Shown here piece after piece: positions 17,336 through 25,634 of a DNA stretch of 32,376 nt; position 1 is the first letter of the stretch, and each line of letters begins with the position of its first letter. The translations under genes and the position numbers were made by a program. The notes beneath the pieces are model-generated. The model saw only the letters and a list, made by a program, of their open reading frames with translations, made no database searches and was not told the DNA's origin. The stretch covers positions 251,587-283,962 of the forward strand of contig NZ_SGIS01000001.1 of the NCBI RefSeq assembly GCF_004208535.1. The letters run 5' to 3'. This DNA comes from Sphingomonas populi (lineage in GTDB: Bacteria; Pseudomonadota; Alphaproteobacteria; Sphingomonadales; Sphingomonadaceae).

Positions 17336-18855
17336 GCGGCAAGTCCTCGCTGGAGCATCTCGACGCCGAGCAGCGCCACCCACGCGACCACCAGGGCCGC
17401 CATGCCGCCGCCGAAATAACCGAGCTGGCGGCGGCGCTGCGCGGTCTGCAGCTTGGTCACGGTCTCGCCGATCGAGCCGATCACCGGCAGCCCGGTCGCC
17501 GCTTCGAGCCGCTTGGGCGTCGGGAAGGTCGTCTGCACCTGAGTCATCGCGAACGCGGCGCCCGCCCCCATCACTAGCGCCGCCAGCAGCACCCCGGTCA
17601 GCAGCAGCGGACGGTTGGGCGAGGTCGGCACGCGCGGCGCGCTCGGCTGATCGAGCACGCTGAACTTGATGGCGTCGGTCTGCGACTGCGCCTGCCCGCG
17701 CAGGCGGACGCCCTCGCGATCGGACAGCAATTTGTCGTAGCTATCCTTGAGCACCTGATAATCGCGTTCGATCTGCGACTGTTCCTGCATTGCGCCCGAA
17801 TCGCCGGTCAGCTTGGCGCTGATCGTATCGATATCGCCCTGAAGCTGGCGCTTGCGGCTCATCAGCGCGGCGACCTGCGCCTGTTTGTCGGCCTGATTGG
17901 CCTTGAGCTGGAGGTACAGCGGATTGGACGCGCCGCCGGCGGCCGATCCGCCGACCAGAGGTTCGTTGCGCGCCGCGGCCTGTGCGGCGGCGAGTTGGCT
18001 CTTGAGCGCGACGACGTCGGGGTGTTGCTCGGTATAGCCGCGCCCGCGCGCGTCGCTGAGCTGGCCCTGGATCGCGTTCAGCCGCGCCCGCGCCGGCCCC
18101 GCGCTGCCGGCGGTGGCGCTCGCGCCCGCAACGCTCGCCGGCGTTCCCGCCATCTGGCCGTTGATGACCGCCAGTCCCGACTGCGCGGCGGCGAGATCGC
18201 CGTCGACCTGCGCCATCTGGCTGCGCGCCGCCGCCATCCGGTCGGCCACCGAGCCGGTGCCGGGCAGCGAGCCGAGGTAGCGGTTCTGGAAATCCTCGCG
18301 TTTCGCTTCCGCATCGGAAAGCTGCTTCTGCTTCTGCGCAAGCTGCTGATCGAGGAATTGAAGCGTCTGCGTGGTCTCGGCCTTGTCGCCCGACAGGTTC
18401 TGCTCGACGAACAGATCGAGCAATTTCTGCACGACCTGCCGCGCGACCTTGGGGCTTTTCTGGCTGACCGAGATCGTGAAGATATTGTCCTGCTCGGACG
18501 TGATCTTCACCGCCTGCTGGAGCGCCGCCACCCGGTCCGCCACGTCCTTGTCGGTTGCGACGGTGTTGGCGAGATCGGTGCCGCGCACGACCTTTTCGAG
18601 ATTGTCGGCAGAGGTCAGCGTCTGGCGGACGGTGTCGAGATTCTTCTGCTGGTCGGCCGGCGAAATGCCGACGGCGGCGGGCAGCAATGTCTGCATCTGC
18701 GCGAACACGCGCGCGGTCGATTCGTAGCTGCTCGGAATCTGCGCCACGAACAGCCAGCCGACGATCGCGACCGCCCATGCCACGCCGAGCGCGATCCAGC
18801 GCCGCATCCAGACCGCGTGGATCGCGATCCGCAGTTCATCGTAAAGACCGTTCAC
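17332..18855 (-). CDS. XrtA-system polysaccharide chain-length protein
   Basis: This 507-aa Wzz/PCP-family inner-membrane protein has an N-terminal membrane segment (IALGVAWAVAIVGWLFVAQI), a Wzz periplasmic domain and a long coiled coil (about 150-390) rich in Gln, Ala and Lys. A C-terminal hairpin follows: PSAPRVPTSPNRPLLLTGVL and a second membrane segment, then a short membrane stretch near the end (GGGMAALVVAWVALLGVEML). It works with the downstream kinase to control EPS chain length and export. No kinase domain is fused. The GTG at 18855 is chosen because it lies 13 bases after the exporter stop with GAGAGGG upstream; the ATG at 18939 would overlap the exporter gene by ~70 bases. Confidence 0.92.
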   Translation of the reverse strand: MNGLYDELRIAIHAVWMRRWIALGVAWAVAIVGWLFVAQIPSSYESTARVFAQMQTLLPAAVGISPADQQKNLDTVRQTLTSADNLEKVVRGTDLANTVATDKDVADRVAALQQAVKITSEQDNIFTISVSQKSPKVARQVVQKLLDLFVEQNLSGDKAETTQTLQFLDQQLAQKQKQLSDAEAKREDFQNRYLGSLPGTGSVADRMAAARSQMAQVDGDLAAAQSGLAVINGQMAGTPASVAGASATAGSAGPARARLNAIQGQLSDARGRGYTEQHPDVVALKSQLAAAQAAARNEPLVGGSAAGGASNPLYLQLKANQADKQAQVAALMSRKRQLQGDIDTISAKLTGDSGAMQEQSQIERDYQVLKDSYDKLLSDREGVRLRGQAQSQTDAIKFSVLDQPSAPRVPTSPNRPLLLTGVLLAALVMGAGAAFAMTQVQTTFPTPKRLEAATGLPVIGSIGETVTKLQTAQRRRQLGYFGGGMAALVVAWVALLGVEMLQRGLAA

Positions 18856-18868
18856 CTGCCCGGCCCTC

Positions 18869-19510
18869 TCAGAACATGCTCTCGGGGATGATGATGACAT
18901 CGCCCGGTTCGAGCCGGACGTTCGCATGCGAATCGCCATTCTTGAGCAGGTTCGACAGCTTGATATTGTATTCGACCTGCTTGCCGGTGCCGCGATCGTA
19001 GCGGATCAGCTTGGCGCGGTTGCCGGCGGCATATTCGCTCAAACCGCCGACCGCGATCATCGCGTCAAGCAAGGTCATGTTGGCGCGGTACGGGATCGAA
19101 GCGGGCTTCGCGGTCGCGCCGACGATACGGACCTGCTGGCTGAAGGTGCCGCTGAAATTCTCGACGATCACGGAGACGATCGGGTCTTTGATATATTCGC
19201 CCAGCGCGATCTTCATGTCGTCGGCGAGCATCGCCGGGGTCTTGCCCACGGCGGGCATGTCGCTGATGAGGGGCGTGGTGATGCGGCCGTCGGGACGCAC
19301 CTGCACCTTCGCCGACAGTTCGGGGTTACGCCAAACGAAGATGTTGAGCTGGTCGAGCGGGCCGATGACATATTCCTCGCCCGGCTGTTCCTGCGTGGCG
19401 ACGAACGCCGCCGGCGGGAGTTGCCCGCCGCCGCCCGTCGCGCACCCGTTCAGCGCGAGCGCGGTCGCGCCAGCCGTGACACAGCCCTTGAGAAGCCCCG
19501 AAGTACGCAT
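18869..19510 (-). CDS. XrtA-system polysaccharide export lipoprotein (Wza-like)
   Basis: This 213-aa outer-membrane export protein has a lipoprotein signal with lipobox ALNGC (Cys23). A Poly_export domain (YVIGPLDQLNIFVWRNPELS, VRPDGRITTPLISDMPA) is followed by one SLBB-type region (VRIVGATAKPASIPYRANMTLLDAM, VGGLSEYA). It ends VRLEPGDVIIIPESMF, the usual terminus in this group. It is much shorter than E. coli Wza (~380 aa), as expected for the exosortase-associated form with fewer SLBB repeats. It should form the outer-membrane portal together with the chain-length/kinase pair. It starts 68 bases downstream of the decarboxylase stop, so it is probably in the same operon. Confidence 0.94.
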   Translation of the reverse strand: MRTSGLLKGCVTAGATALALNGCATGGGGQLPPAAFVATQEQPGEEYVIGPLDQLNIFVWRNPELSAKVQVRPDGRITTPLISDMPAVGKTPAMLADDMKIALGEYIKDPIVSVIVENFSGTFSQQVRIVGATAKPASIPYRANMTLLDAMIAVGGLSEYAAGNRAKLIRYDRGTGKQVEYNIKLSNLLKNGDSHANVRLEPGDVIIIPESMF

Positions 19511-19578
19511 CCACCAAACTCCCTGCTGCTACAACCGGCACGCTCCGTCAGGCGTGCAAGTCCGCGGCGATGGTCGGG

Positions 19579-20838
19579 CTATGCCTTTGGAGAGGTGAAG
19601 ATTGCGTTAGGAACGTCCGGCCCGCCTGCCAGGATTTCCGCCGGCGCCGGGTGGCCGAGAAATCCGGCCGGACTGGCGGAGAGACCATAGGCCCCCGCCA
19701 TGAACACCGCGATCAGATCGCCGGGGTGCGCGAGCGGAATTTCGACGCGATCGGCGAGCCTGTCGAGCGGGGTACATAACGGGCCGACGACGCTGGCGAC
19801 CTCGGTCGGTGCGCCGGCGGGCGCGGTGGCGACGGCGACCGGATAGTTGCGGCGGACGACCGTGCCGAGATTGCCGCTCGCGGCGAGCTGGTGGTTCATG
19901 CCGCCATCGGTGACGATGAAGGTCTCGCCCCGGCTCACCTTCCGATCGACCACGCGGGTCAGATACACGCCCGCCTCGCCGACCAGCCAGCGCCCGAGTT
20001 CGATCGCGAAGCGCGTGCCGTCGAGCGCAGCCGGCAGCGAACCGAGCCGCTCGGCAAGCGCAGCGCCGATGTTTTCGATATCGAGCGGCACCTCACCGGG
20101 AAAGTAGGGGATACCGAAGCCGCCGCCGAGATTGACCAGCGGCGGCACGACGCCGACCTGCTCGCTGAGCCGCGCCGCCAGGGCGAGCGTCTCGGCCTGC
20201 GTCTCGATGATCGCCTGCTCGTCGAGCGCCTGCGATCCGGCGAAGATATGGAAGCCGCACCACTCCGCACCGGATTCGATCACTTCACGCGCGAGCGCGG
20301 CGGCGCGATCGGAATCGACCCCGAATGGGGATGCCCTGCCCCCCATCCGCATGCCCGATCCCCGCAACTCGATCTCGGGGTTAACCCGTACCGCGAGACG
20401 CGGGACGAGCCCGAGCATGTCGCCAATCGCGATCGCCCGCGCCGCCTCGCCTTCCGATTCGAGGTTGATGGTGATGCCGGCGCGGATCGCCGCTTCGATC
20501 TCGTCCCGGCGCTTGCCCGGCCCGGCGAAGCTGATCGCATGGCCGCGCTTCAACGCCGTCACGCGCGCGAGTTCGCCCGCCGAAGCGACATCGAACCCGT
20601 CGACCAGCGGCGCCATCGCGGCGAGCAGTGGCGCAAACGGATTGGCCTTGATCGCATAGTGCAAATCGACGCCGGCAAATGCCGCCCGGAACCGCGCCAC
20701 CCGACGCGCGACGGCGGCGAAATCGTACACGAACAGCGGCGTGTCGCCTGCGACATCGACCCATTCCTCCGCGCTGCGCCCGGCGATGACGAGCGGCGCA
20801 CCGGCGAAATCGGCCGGGATCGTCCCCATCGGCTTCAT
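19579..20838 (-). CDS. XrtA-associated PLP-dependent decarboxylase
   Basis: This 419-aa fold-type III PLP enzyme is related to diaminopimelate/ornithine decarboxylases. The PLP lysine is K64 in LHYAIKANPFAP. The glycine loop LGGGFGIPYFPGE binds phosphate, and later blocks include FAIELGRWLVGEAG and VTDGGMNHQLAASG. Exosortase-A clusters regularly carry this gene with an acyl-CoA ligase and an ACP, suggesting that an amino acid or related acid is activated and decarboxylated for EPS modification. The substrate is unknown. Its ATG overlaps the ligase stop by 4 bases (ATGA at 20835-20838). The last residues before the stop, FTSPKA, are unremarkable. Confidence 0.93.
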   Translation of the reverse strand: MKPMGTIPADFAGAPLVIAGRSAEEWVDVAGDTPLFVYDFAAVARRVARFRAAFAGVDLHYAIKANPFAPLLAAMAPLVDGFDVASAGELARVTALKRGHAISFAGPGKRRDEIEAAIRAGITINLESEGEAARAIAIGDMLGLVPRLAVRVNPEIELRGSGMRMGGRASPFGVDSDRAAALAREVIESGAEWCGFHIFAGSQALDEQAIIETQAETLALAARLSEQVGVVPPLVNLGGGFGIPYFPGEVPLDIENIGAALAERLGSLPAALDGTRFAIELGRWLVGEAGVYLTRVVDRKVSRGETFIVTDGGMNHQLAASGNLGTVVRRNYPVAVATAPAGAPTEVASVVGPLCTPLDRLADRVEIPLAHPGDLIAVFMAGAYGLSASPAGFLGHPAPAEILAGGPDVPNAIFTSPKA

Positions 20839-22349
20839 GCCGTCACCTCACGGCGCAGCGCTGCGCGGTCGAGCTTGCCGTTGGCGTTGACCGGCAGCGC
20901 ATCGCGCCATTCATAGCGTGCGGGCTGCATGAAGCTCGGCAACTCAGCGCGCAGCCGCGCGCGCACCGCCGTCTCGGCCTGGGCAGCATCGCCGAGCGCG
21001 CGCGCCACCACCACGATCGCCTGCCCGAGCCGCGCGTCGGCCACGCCGATCGCCACCGCCTCGCCTACCTCTCCACCGCTCAGCACCGCATCCTCGATCT
21101 CGGTGGGGCTGATGCGGTTGCCGGCGCTTTTAATCATCTCGTCATCCCGGCCGACGAAGCGAAACAATCCGTCCGCACCTTCGACCACGGTGTCGCCCGA
21201 CCACACCGCCATGCCACCGCTTTCCGACCAGTCCGGCGCGGGGCGGAAGCGCAAGGCGGTGCGCTCGGTATCACGCCAATAGCCTTGCGCCACCAGCGGC
21301 CCGGCATGGACCAGCTCGCCCGGCTCCTCCGGGGCCGCGCGGGCGCCGTCGGCGCGCACCGCCATCACCTCGGCGAACGGGATCGCGCGGCCGATCGCGT
21401 GCGGGTGCGCGTCAACCAGTTCGGGCGCGAGGTAGGTCGAGCGGAACGCTTCGGTGAGGCCGTACATCGGGTAGAGATCGGCCTGCGGGAATTTGGCGCG
21501 CAGACCCGCGATGATCGGCACCGTCAGCGCGCCGCCTGAGTTGGTGAGGCGCCGCAGCCGCGCCGCCGTCTCTTGGGGCCATTCGGCGTCGAGCACTTGC
21601 ACCCACAGCGGCGGCACGCCCGCGAGCGTCGTCGCACCGAAGCGTTCGACCGCCTTCACCACATCGCGCGCGGTGAGGTAATCGAGCGGCGCGACCGATC
21701 CGCCCGCCGCCCAGGTCGAGAAAAGCTGGTTTTGTCCGTAATCGAAACTCAGCGGCAACACGCCAAGCACACGGTCGGCGGGCATGATCTTCAGGTAATG
21801 CGCCACGCTGATCGCGCCGAGCCACAGGTTCGCATGGCTGAGCATGACGCCCTTCGGCCGCCCGGTCGATCCCGAGGTGTAGAGGATTGCCGCAAGCGTA
21901 TCTGTGTCGGCGCGCGAAGGCGGCAGAGTATCGTCGCCGCCGGCAAGCTCTTCCTCCAGCACGATCCGGCAATCGGCCGGCACGTCGCCCGGTTCCAGTG
22001 TAGCCGCCCGCGCCGCCTGCGTGACGAGCAGCCGCGCGCCGCTGTCGGCGAGGATATGCGCCACCTGAGCGCGCTTGAGCACCGGGTTGACCGGCACATG
22101 CACCAGCCCGGCACGCGGCGCGGCGAGCGGCAGCAGGCACGCAGTCGCCGTCTTGGGGAGCCAGTTCGCCACCCGCGCGCCGGGTTCATCAAGCGTGCGC
22201 GCAAGCCACGCGGCGGCGGTGCCAACGTGCCGCTCAAGTTCGGCATATGTCACGTCGCCGCTCTTGAACGCGAGCGCCACGTCTCCCGCCTGTCCGCGCA
22301 GCGGCAGCGTGTCGATCGGGCGCGGCACGGGATCGAGGGCGATCATCAC
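20835..22349 (-). CDS. XrtA-associated acyl-CoA ligase (AMP-forming)
   Basis: This 504-aa ANL-superfamily adenylating enzyme has the P-loop AILYTSGSTGRPKGVMLSH at about 154-172, the A5 block YPMYGLTEAF and the hinge region FRFVGRDDEMIKSAGNRIS. The adenylation lysine sits in NANGKLDRAAL near the C-terminus. It probably loads a carboxylic acid onto the divergently encoded ACP. The ATG at 22349 is followed by a second ATG codon, so the start could be one codon later. It is the first gene of the minus-strand XrtA operon; the 111-base gap to the ACP gene must hold both divergent promoters. Confidence 0.93.
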   Translation of the reverse strand: MMIALDPVPRPIDTLPLRGQAGDVALAFKSGDVTYAELERHVGTAAAWLARTLDEPGARVANWLPKTATACLLPLAAPRAGLVHVPVNPVLKRAQVAHILADSGARLLVTQAARAATLEPGDVPADCRIVLEEELAGGDDTLPPSRADTDTLAAILYTSGSTGRPKGVMLSHANLWLGAISVAHYLKIMPADRVLGVLPLSFDYGQNQLFSTWAAGGSVAPLDYLTARDVVKAVERFGATTLAGVPPLWVQVLDAEWPQETAARLRRLTNSGGALTVPIIAGLRAKFPQADLYPMYGLTEAFRSTYLAPELVDAHPHAIGRAIPFAEVMAVRADGARAAPEEPGELVHAGPLVAQGYWRDTERTALRFRPAPDWSESGGMAVWSGDTVVEGADGLFRFVGRDDEMIKSAGNRISPTEIEDAVLSGGEVGEAVAIGVADARLGQAIVVVARALGDAAQAETAVRARLRAELPSFMQPARYEWRDALPVNANGKLDRAALRREVTA

Positions 22350-22460
22350 GCCCTGATAGCCGAGTCCGCCGCGCTGTGAAGTCCCGGATGAAAACCCCGG
22401 CCCTTGGCAGATGCACGGCCTTTCTCTAACGCGCGCCGAAAAGGGAAGGATGGGCCTGCA
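22350..22460. promoter_or_regulatory. Divergent promoter region of the XrtA cluster
   Basis: These 111 bases separate the minus-strand ligase operon from the plus-strand ACP gene and are the only obvious place for divergent promoters. On the plus strand, CTTGGCAGATGCACGGCC (22403-22420) has GG and GC exactly 10 bases apart, as in sigma-54 promoters, but the -12 half (CGGC instead of TTGC) is poor. GGGAAGGA at 22443-22450 is the ACP ribosome-binding site. Promoter identity is inference. Confidence 0.4.
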
Positions 22461-22733
22461 GTGCTGCCAGACGATATTTCGACGATCGAGACGACCGTGC
22501 GCGCGGTGTTGCGCGATGTGTTGGGGCTGAGCGAAGCGCGCGCCGCCGCTTTGCGGGACGACACATTGCTGTTCGGCGCGATGCCCGAGCTCGACTCGAT
22601 GGCGGTCGCGGGCGTGCTCACCGAATTGGAGGAGCGGCTCGGCATCCTGATCGAAGACGACGAGGTCGATGGCGAGATGCTCGAGACGTTCGGCGCGCTC
22701 GTCCGCTTCGCGGCGACCAAAGCGCCGCGATGA
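22461..22733 (+). CDS. XrtA-associated acyl carrier protein
   Basis: This 90-aa acyl carrier protein-like carrier has the phosphopantetheine Ser46 in the motif PELDSMAVAGVL. The four-helix pattern is preserved (TTVRAVLRDVLGL, LTELEERLGI, LETFGALVRF) and the protein is acidic, as usual. The GTG at 22461 is preferred: GGGAAGGA lies about 10 bases upstream, and the upstream in-frame ATG (22404) would add an unrelated basic segment. It would receive an acyl group from the ligase and pass it to EPS-modifying steps. The hydrolase-2 gene follows 10 bases downstream, and both run away from the ligase operon. Confidence 0.88.
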   Translation: MLPDDISTIETTVRAVLRDVLGLSEARAAALRDDTLLFGAMPELDSMAVAGVLTELEERLGILIEDDEVDGEMLETFGALVRFAATKAPR

Positions 22734-22743
22734 GCGCGGGCGG

Positions 22744-23478
22744 TTGATCGACCATTACGACTGGCGCGGCGGCCGCGAGGCGATGCTGCGCTTCGGGCCA
22801 GAGACCGGCCCGATCGTGGTGATCGCGATGCCGCTGTTCGAAGAAGCCAACCGCACGCGCGCGTTCGTCGTGACATTGTGCCGGGCGCTCGCCGCGCGCG
22901 GGGTGGCGAGCGCGCTGCCCGATCTGCCGGGGCAAGGCGAGAGCCTCGTGCCGCTGGAAACTTGTAGCATCTTTGATGTTGCTGAAGGGATCGAGCGCGC
23001 GAGCAAAGCCGATTGGGAGGCTGGGCGCGCACTTTACAGCGTTGCCATTCGTAGCGGCGCGATCCTCGACAAGCTCGCTCTGTTCAGCGGTCGCTGGCAT
23101 TTCGCGCCACAGACCGGCCCGGAATTGCTGCGTGATTTAAAGCGCGTAAAGCAAGCGTCGATCGGCGCGCGCGTCCTTCTCGGCGACTTATGGTATTTCG
23201 ATGTCGCTAAACCTGAGGGTGTGGAAGACCAACACGTCGAAATCGCGGGAAATCGGATTTCAACGAGCCTCCTGACCGCCTTGAGCGTCTATGAGCCTTG
23301 GCGGCAAGACGACGGTGGTCATGTCCGCACCGTGCGCCTCGACACCGATCGTAAGCCTGCCGATCGCCATGTGCCCGGCACGCCACTCTGGCGCCGTGCC
23401 GAGCCAAGCAACGATCCCGCCCTCGCCGCGTTGCTCGCCGACGATATCGCGGCATGGATCGCGCGATGCGGCGGCTGA
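22744..23478 (+). CDS. XrtA-associated alpha/beta hydrolase (type 2)
   Basis: This alpha/beta hydrolase-like protein is ~244 aa when read from TTG 22744 (protein start IDHYDWRGGREAMLRF). The strand/loop IVVIAMPLFEEANRTRAF is the exosortase-A hydrolase-2 signature as I know it. LPDLPGQGES follows, and YSVAIRSGAI occupies the nucleophile-elbow position. The start is uncertain: the only upstream in-frame ATG (22669) overlaps the ACP gene by 65 bases and adds a basic, non-family segment, while the ATG at 22730 is out of frame. The 3' end overlaps hydrolase 1 by 13 bases. Its substrate is unknown; hydrolysis or acyl transfer from the ACP is plausible. Confidence 0.8.
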   Translation: MIDHYDWRGGREAMLRFGPETGPIVVIAMPLFEEANRTRAFVVTLCRALAARGVASALPDLPGQGESLVPLETCSIFDVAEGIERASKADWEAGRALYSVAIRSGAILDKLALFSGRWHFAPQTGPELLRDLKRVKQASIGARVLLGDLWYFDVAKPEGVEDQHVEIAGNRISTSLLTALSVYEPWRQDDGGHVRTVRLDTDRKPADRHVPGTPLWRRAEPSNDPALAALLADDIAAWIARCGG

Positions 23479-24239
23479 TCGCCTTTCCCTGCGCCGGCGA
23501 GCGCCTGCTTGGCACGCTCGATGAAGCCTCGGGCGAAACCGGGCTGCTGATCGTCTCGGGCGGGAACGAAATCCGCAGTGGCGCGCATCGCGGTATGGCG
23601 TTGCTTGCCGCGCGGCTGGCGGCGGCGGGGGTGCCGGTGTTCCGCTTCGACCGACGCGGGGTCGGCGATTCGAGCGGGGAGAATGGCGGTTTTCTGTCGT
23701 CCGCACCCGACATCGCTGCGGCGGCGGCGACATTCGCGGCCGAAACGGGCATGCGCCGCCTCGTGGCGTTCGGCAATTGCGACGCCGCGACCGCGCTCGC
23801 GCTGTTCGGGCAGTGCGCCGGGATCGATCGGCTGATTCTGGCCAATCCGTGGGTGATCGAGGACACCGACGCGCTCCCGCCTGCCGCCGCGATCCGCGCG
23901 CGCTATGCCGAGAAGCTGAAGAGTCCGCGCGAATGGCTCCGGCTGGCAAGCGGCGGCGTGAACCTGCGCAGCCTCGTCGGTGGTTTGCGCAAAGCGTCGC
24001 AAACGCGGTCACCAGGCGAGGACAGCCTCGCCGCGCGACTGATCGCCGCGCTGGATGGCTGGGGCGTACGAGCGACGATCCTGCTCGCTGCCGGTGACGC
24101 GACCGCGATCGCCTTTCGCGATGCGACGAAGACCGCAACGCTCGCCGCGCCGATCGAAACGCTCGACAGCCCCTCGCATAGCTTCGCGCGTGAGGGTGAC
24201 GCGGACTGGCTCTTTGAGCGGATCATCGCAGCGATCTGA
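23466..24239 (+). CDS. XrtA-associated alpha/beta hydrolase (type 1)
   Basis: This 257-aa alpha/beta hydrolase is of the exosortase-A hydrolase-1 type. The oxyanion region is IVSGGNEIRSGAHRGM, followed by FRFDRRGVGDSSGENGGF. The nucleophile elbow reads AFGNCDAATA, so Cys105 replaces the usual Ser, a feature I associate with this family. The late SPSHSFAREGD supplies the catalytic His. The ATG at 23466 begins the conserved RRLIAFPCAGERLLG; an ATG 12 bases earlier is the alternative. Overlap with hydrolase 2 implies coupled translation. It converges with trxB across a REP-like element. Confidence 0.9.
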   Translation: MRRLIAFPCAGERLLGTLDEASGETGLLIVSGGNEIRSGAHRGMALLAARLAAAGVPVFRFDRRGVGDSSGENGGFLSSAPDIAAAAATFAAETGMRRLVAFGNCDAATALALFGQCAGIDRLILANPWVIEDTDALPPAAAIRARYAEKLKSPREWLRLASGGVNLRSLVGGLRKASQTRSPGEDSLAARLIAALDGWGVRATILLAAGDATAIAFRDATKTATLAAPIETLDSPSHSFAREGDADWLFERIIAAI

Positions 24240-24260
24240 AGAACGACAACACCCACTCAC

Positions 24261-24341
24261 CGTCACCCCAACGCAAGCTGGGGTCTTTCCGGGGCTAGGC
24301 GGTCGCGCCACCGAGAGATCCCAGCGTCCGCTGGGATGACG
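24261..24341. repeat. REP-like double-hairpin element between convergent genes
   Basis: ACCCCA (24265-24270) pairs with TGGGGT (24279-24284), and ATCCCAGCG (24318-24326) pairs with CGCTGGGAT (24329-24337). The outer flanks CGTCA and TGACG are also complementary, so the whole 80-base unit can fold as one large structure. This CGTCACCCCA...TGGGATGACG type is very common between sphingomonad genes. Here it lies between the stops of hydrolase 1 and trxB, where it may also help end transcription from both sides. Confidence 0.85.
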
Positions 24342-24351
24342 AACGGGTCGG

Positions 24352-25317
24352 CTATTCCGCCGCTTCCGCCACCTTGAAATCCTCCGCCGCAAGGAAGCGT
24401 TCGGCATCGAGCGCGGCCATACAGCCGCTGCCGGCTGCGGTCACCGCCTGGCGGTAATGCTTGTCCATCACGTCGCCGCACGCGAACACGCCGGGGACAT
24501 TGGTCTTGGTCGTGCCGGTCTCGACCTTGATGTAATGATCCTCATCAAGCTCAACATGGCCACGAAACAGCTCGGTCGCCGGGTGATGGCCGATCGCGAC
24601 AAAGCCGCCGTCGGTGTCGAGCCGCGACCGCTCGCCCGTCACCGTGTCGCGCAGCTCCAGCGCGATCAGGCCCGCCGTGCCGCCGCCATCGACGAATTCG
24701 GCGACTTCCTTGTTCCACAACACGCTCACGTTCTTGTGCGCGAACAGCCGGTCCTGGAGGATCTTCTCGGCTCGGAAATGGTCGCGGCGGTGGATGATCG
24801 TCACGTCGGGCGAATGATTGGTAAGGTACAAAGCCTCCTCGACCGCAGTGTTGCCGCCCCCGATCACCGCGACCTTCTTGCCGCGATAGAAGAAACCGTC
24901 GCAGGTCGCGCAGGCGCTGACGCCCTTGCCCTTCAAGGCCTCCTCGCTGTCCAGCCCGAGCCACTTGGCCTGCGCGCCGGTCGCGATCACCAGCGTGTCG
25001 CCCTCATACACGTCGCCGCCGTCACCGATCAGCCGGAACGGGCGCTGCGAGACATCGACCTCGACGATCGTGTCGTACATGAGTTGCGTGCCGACATGCT
25101 CGGCCTGCTTCTGCATCTGCTCCATCAGCCACGGCCCCTGGATGACGTCGGCGAAACCGGGGTAGTTCTCGACATCGGTGGTCGTCATGAGCTGGCCACC
25201 GGGCTGGATGCCCTGCACGAGAATCGGCTTCAGCCCGGCGCGGGCGCCGTAGATAGCGGCGGTGAGGCCGGCCGGCCCGGAGCCAAGGATCAACATGCGG
25301 GTGGTATGCGTGGTCAT
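24352..25317 (-). CDS. trxB: Thioredoxin reductase
   Basis: This NADPH-dependent flavoenzyme, 321 aa, reduces thioredoxin. FAD site GSGPAGLTAAIYGARA (12-27); redox-active pair in SACATCDG (Cys136 and Cys139); NADPH site IGGGNTAVEEALYL; second FAD motif VFACGDVMDKHYRQA. The ATG at 25317 gives the usual N-terminus. The upstream ~300 bases to mobA hold its promoter and a repeat. It is a housekeeping gene not functionally tied to the XrtA cluster. Confidence 0.97.
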   Translation of the reverse strand: MTTHTTRMLILGSGPAGLTAAIYGARAGLKPILVQGIQPGGQLMTTTDVENYPGFADVIQGPWLMEQMQKQAEHVGTQLMYDTIVEVDVSQRPFRLIGDGGDVYEGDTLVIATGAQAKWLGLDSEEALKGKGVSACATCDGFFYRGKKVAVIGGGNTAVEEALYLTNHSPDVTIIHRRDHFRAEKILQDRLFAHKNVSVLWNKEVAEFVDGGGTAGLIALELRDTVTGERSRLDTDGGFVAIGHHPATELFRGHVELDEDHYIKVETGTTKTNVPGVFACGDVMDKHYRQAVTAAGSGCMAALDAERFLAAEDFKVAEAAE

Positions 25318-25541
25318 AACGGTTTCCAGCTTGGCGACGGGGCGTCTCGGGCGCGCTTCTATGGGGCAAGCGACCCTGATGGCAATATCGGCATGGTGGC
25401 GTGTCGGTGCAAACCGAGGATGCGCCAGTTTTGCTTGGCCACTGCAACGTCGCGCTATCTGCGCGGGCGCCCCATCCGTATGATGGGCGATTATAAAGCC
25501 TCATTTCCCCTCATGAAGCGGCCTCAGCTTATGCAACGCAC

Positions 25542-25618
25542 CCCCCGCCGTTCGTGCCGAGCGAAGTCGAGGCACCTGCGTAATGTCCCTCGGCTTCGCT
25601 CGGGACGAACGGCGGGGG
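25542..25618. repeat. REP-like long inverted repeat upstream of mobA
   Basis: CCCCCGCCGTTCGT (25542-25555) is complementary to ACGAACGGCGGGGG (25605-25618). Just inside, CCGAGCGAAG (25557-25566) pairs with CTTCGCTCGG (25594-25603). Together they can form a ~25-bp stem with one mismatch and a ~27-base loop. This GTTCG...CGAAC/GAGCGAAG class recurs in sphingomonad intergenic spaces. It sits between divergent trxB and mobA, 16 bases before the mobA start, so it is likely in the mobA leader. Confidence 0.85.
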
Positions 25619-25634
25619 CAGCAGAGCAACCCCG

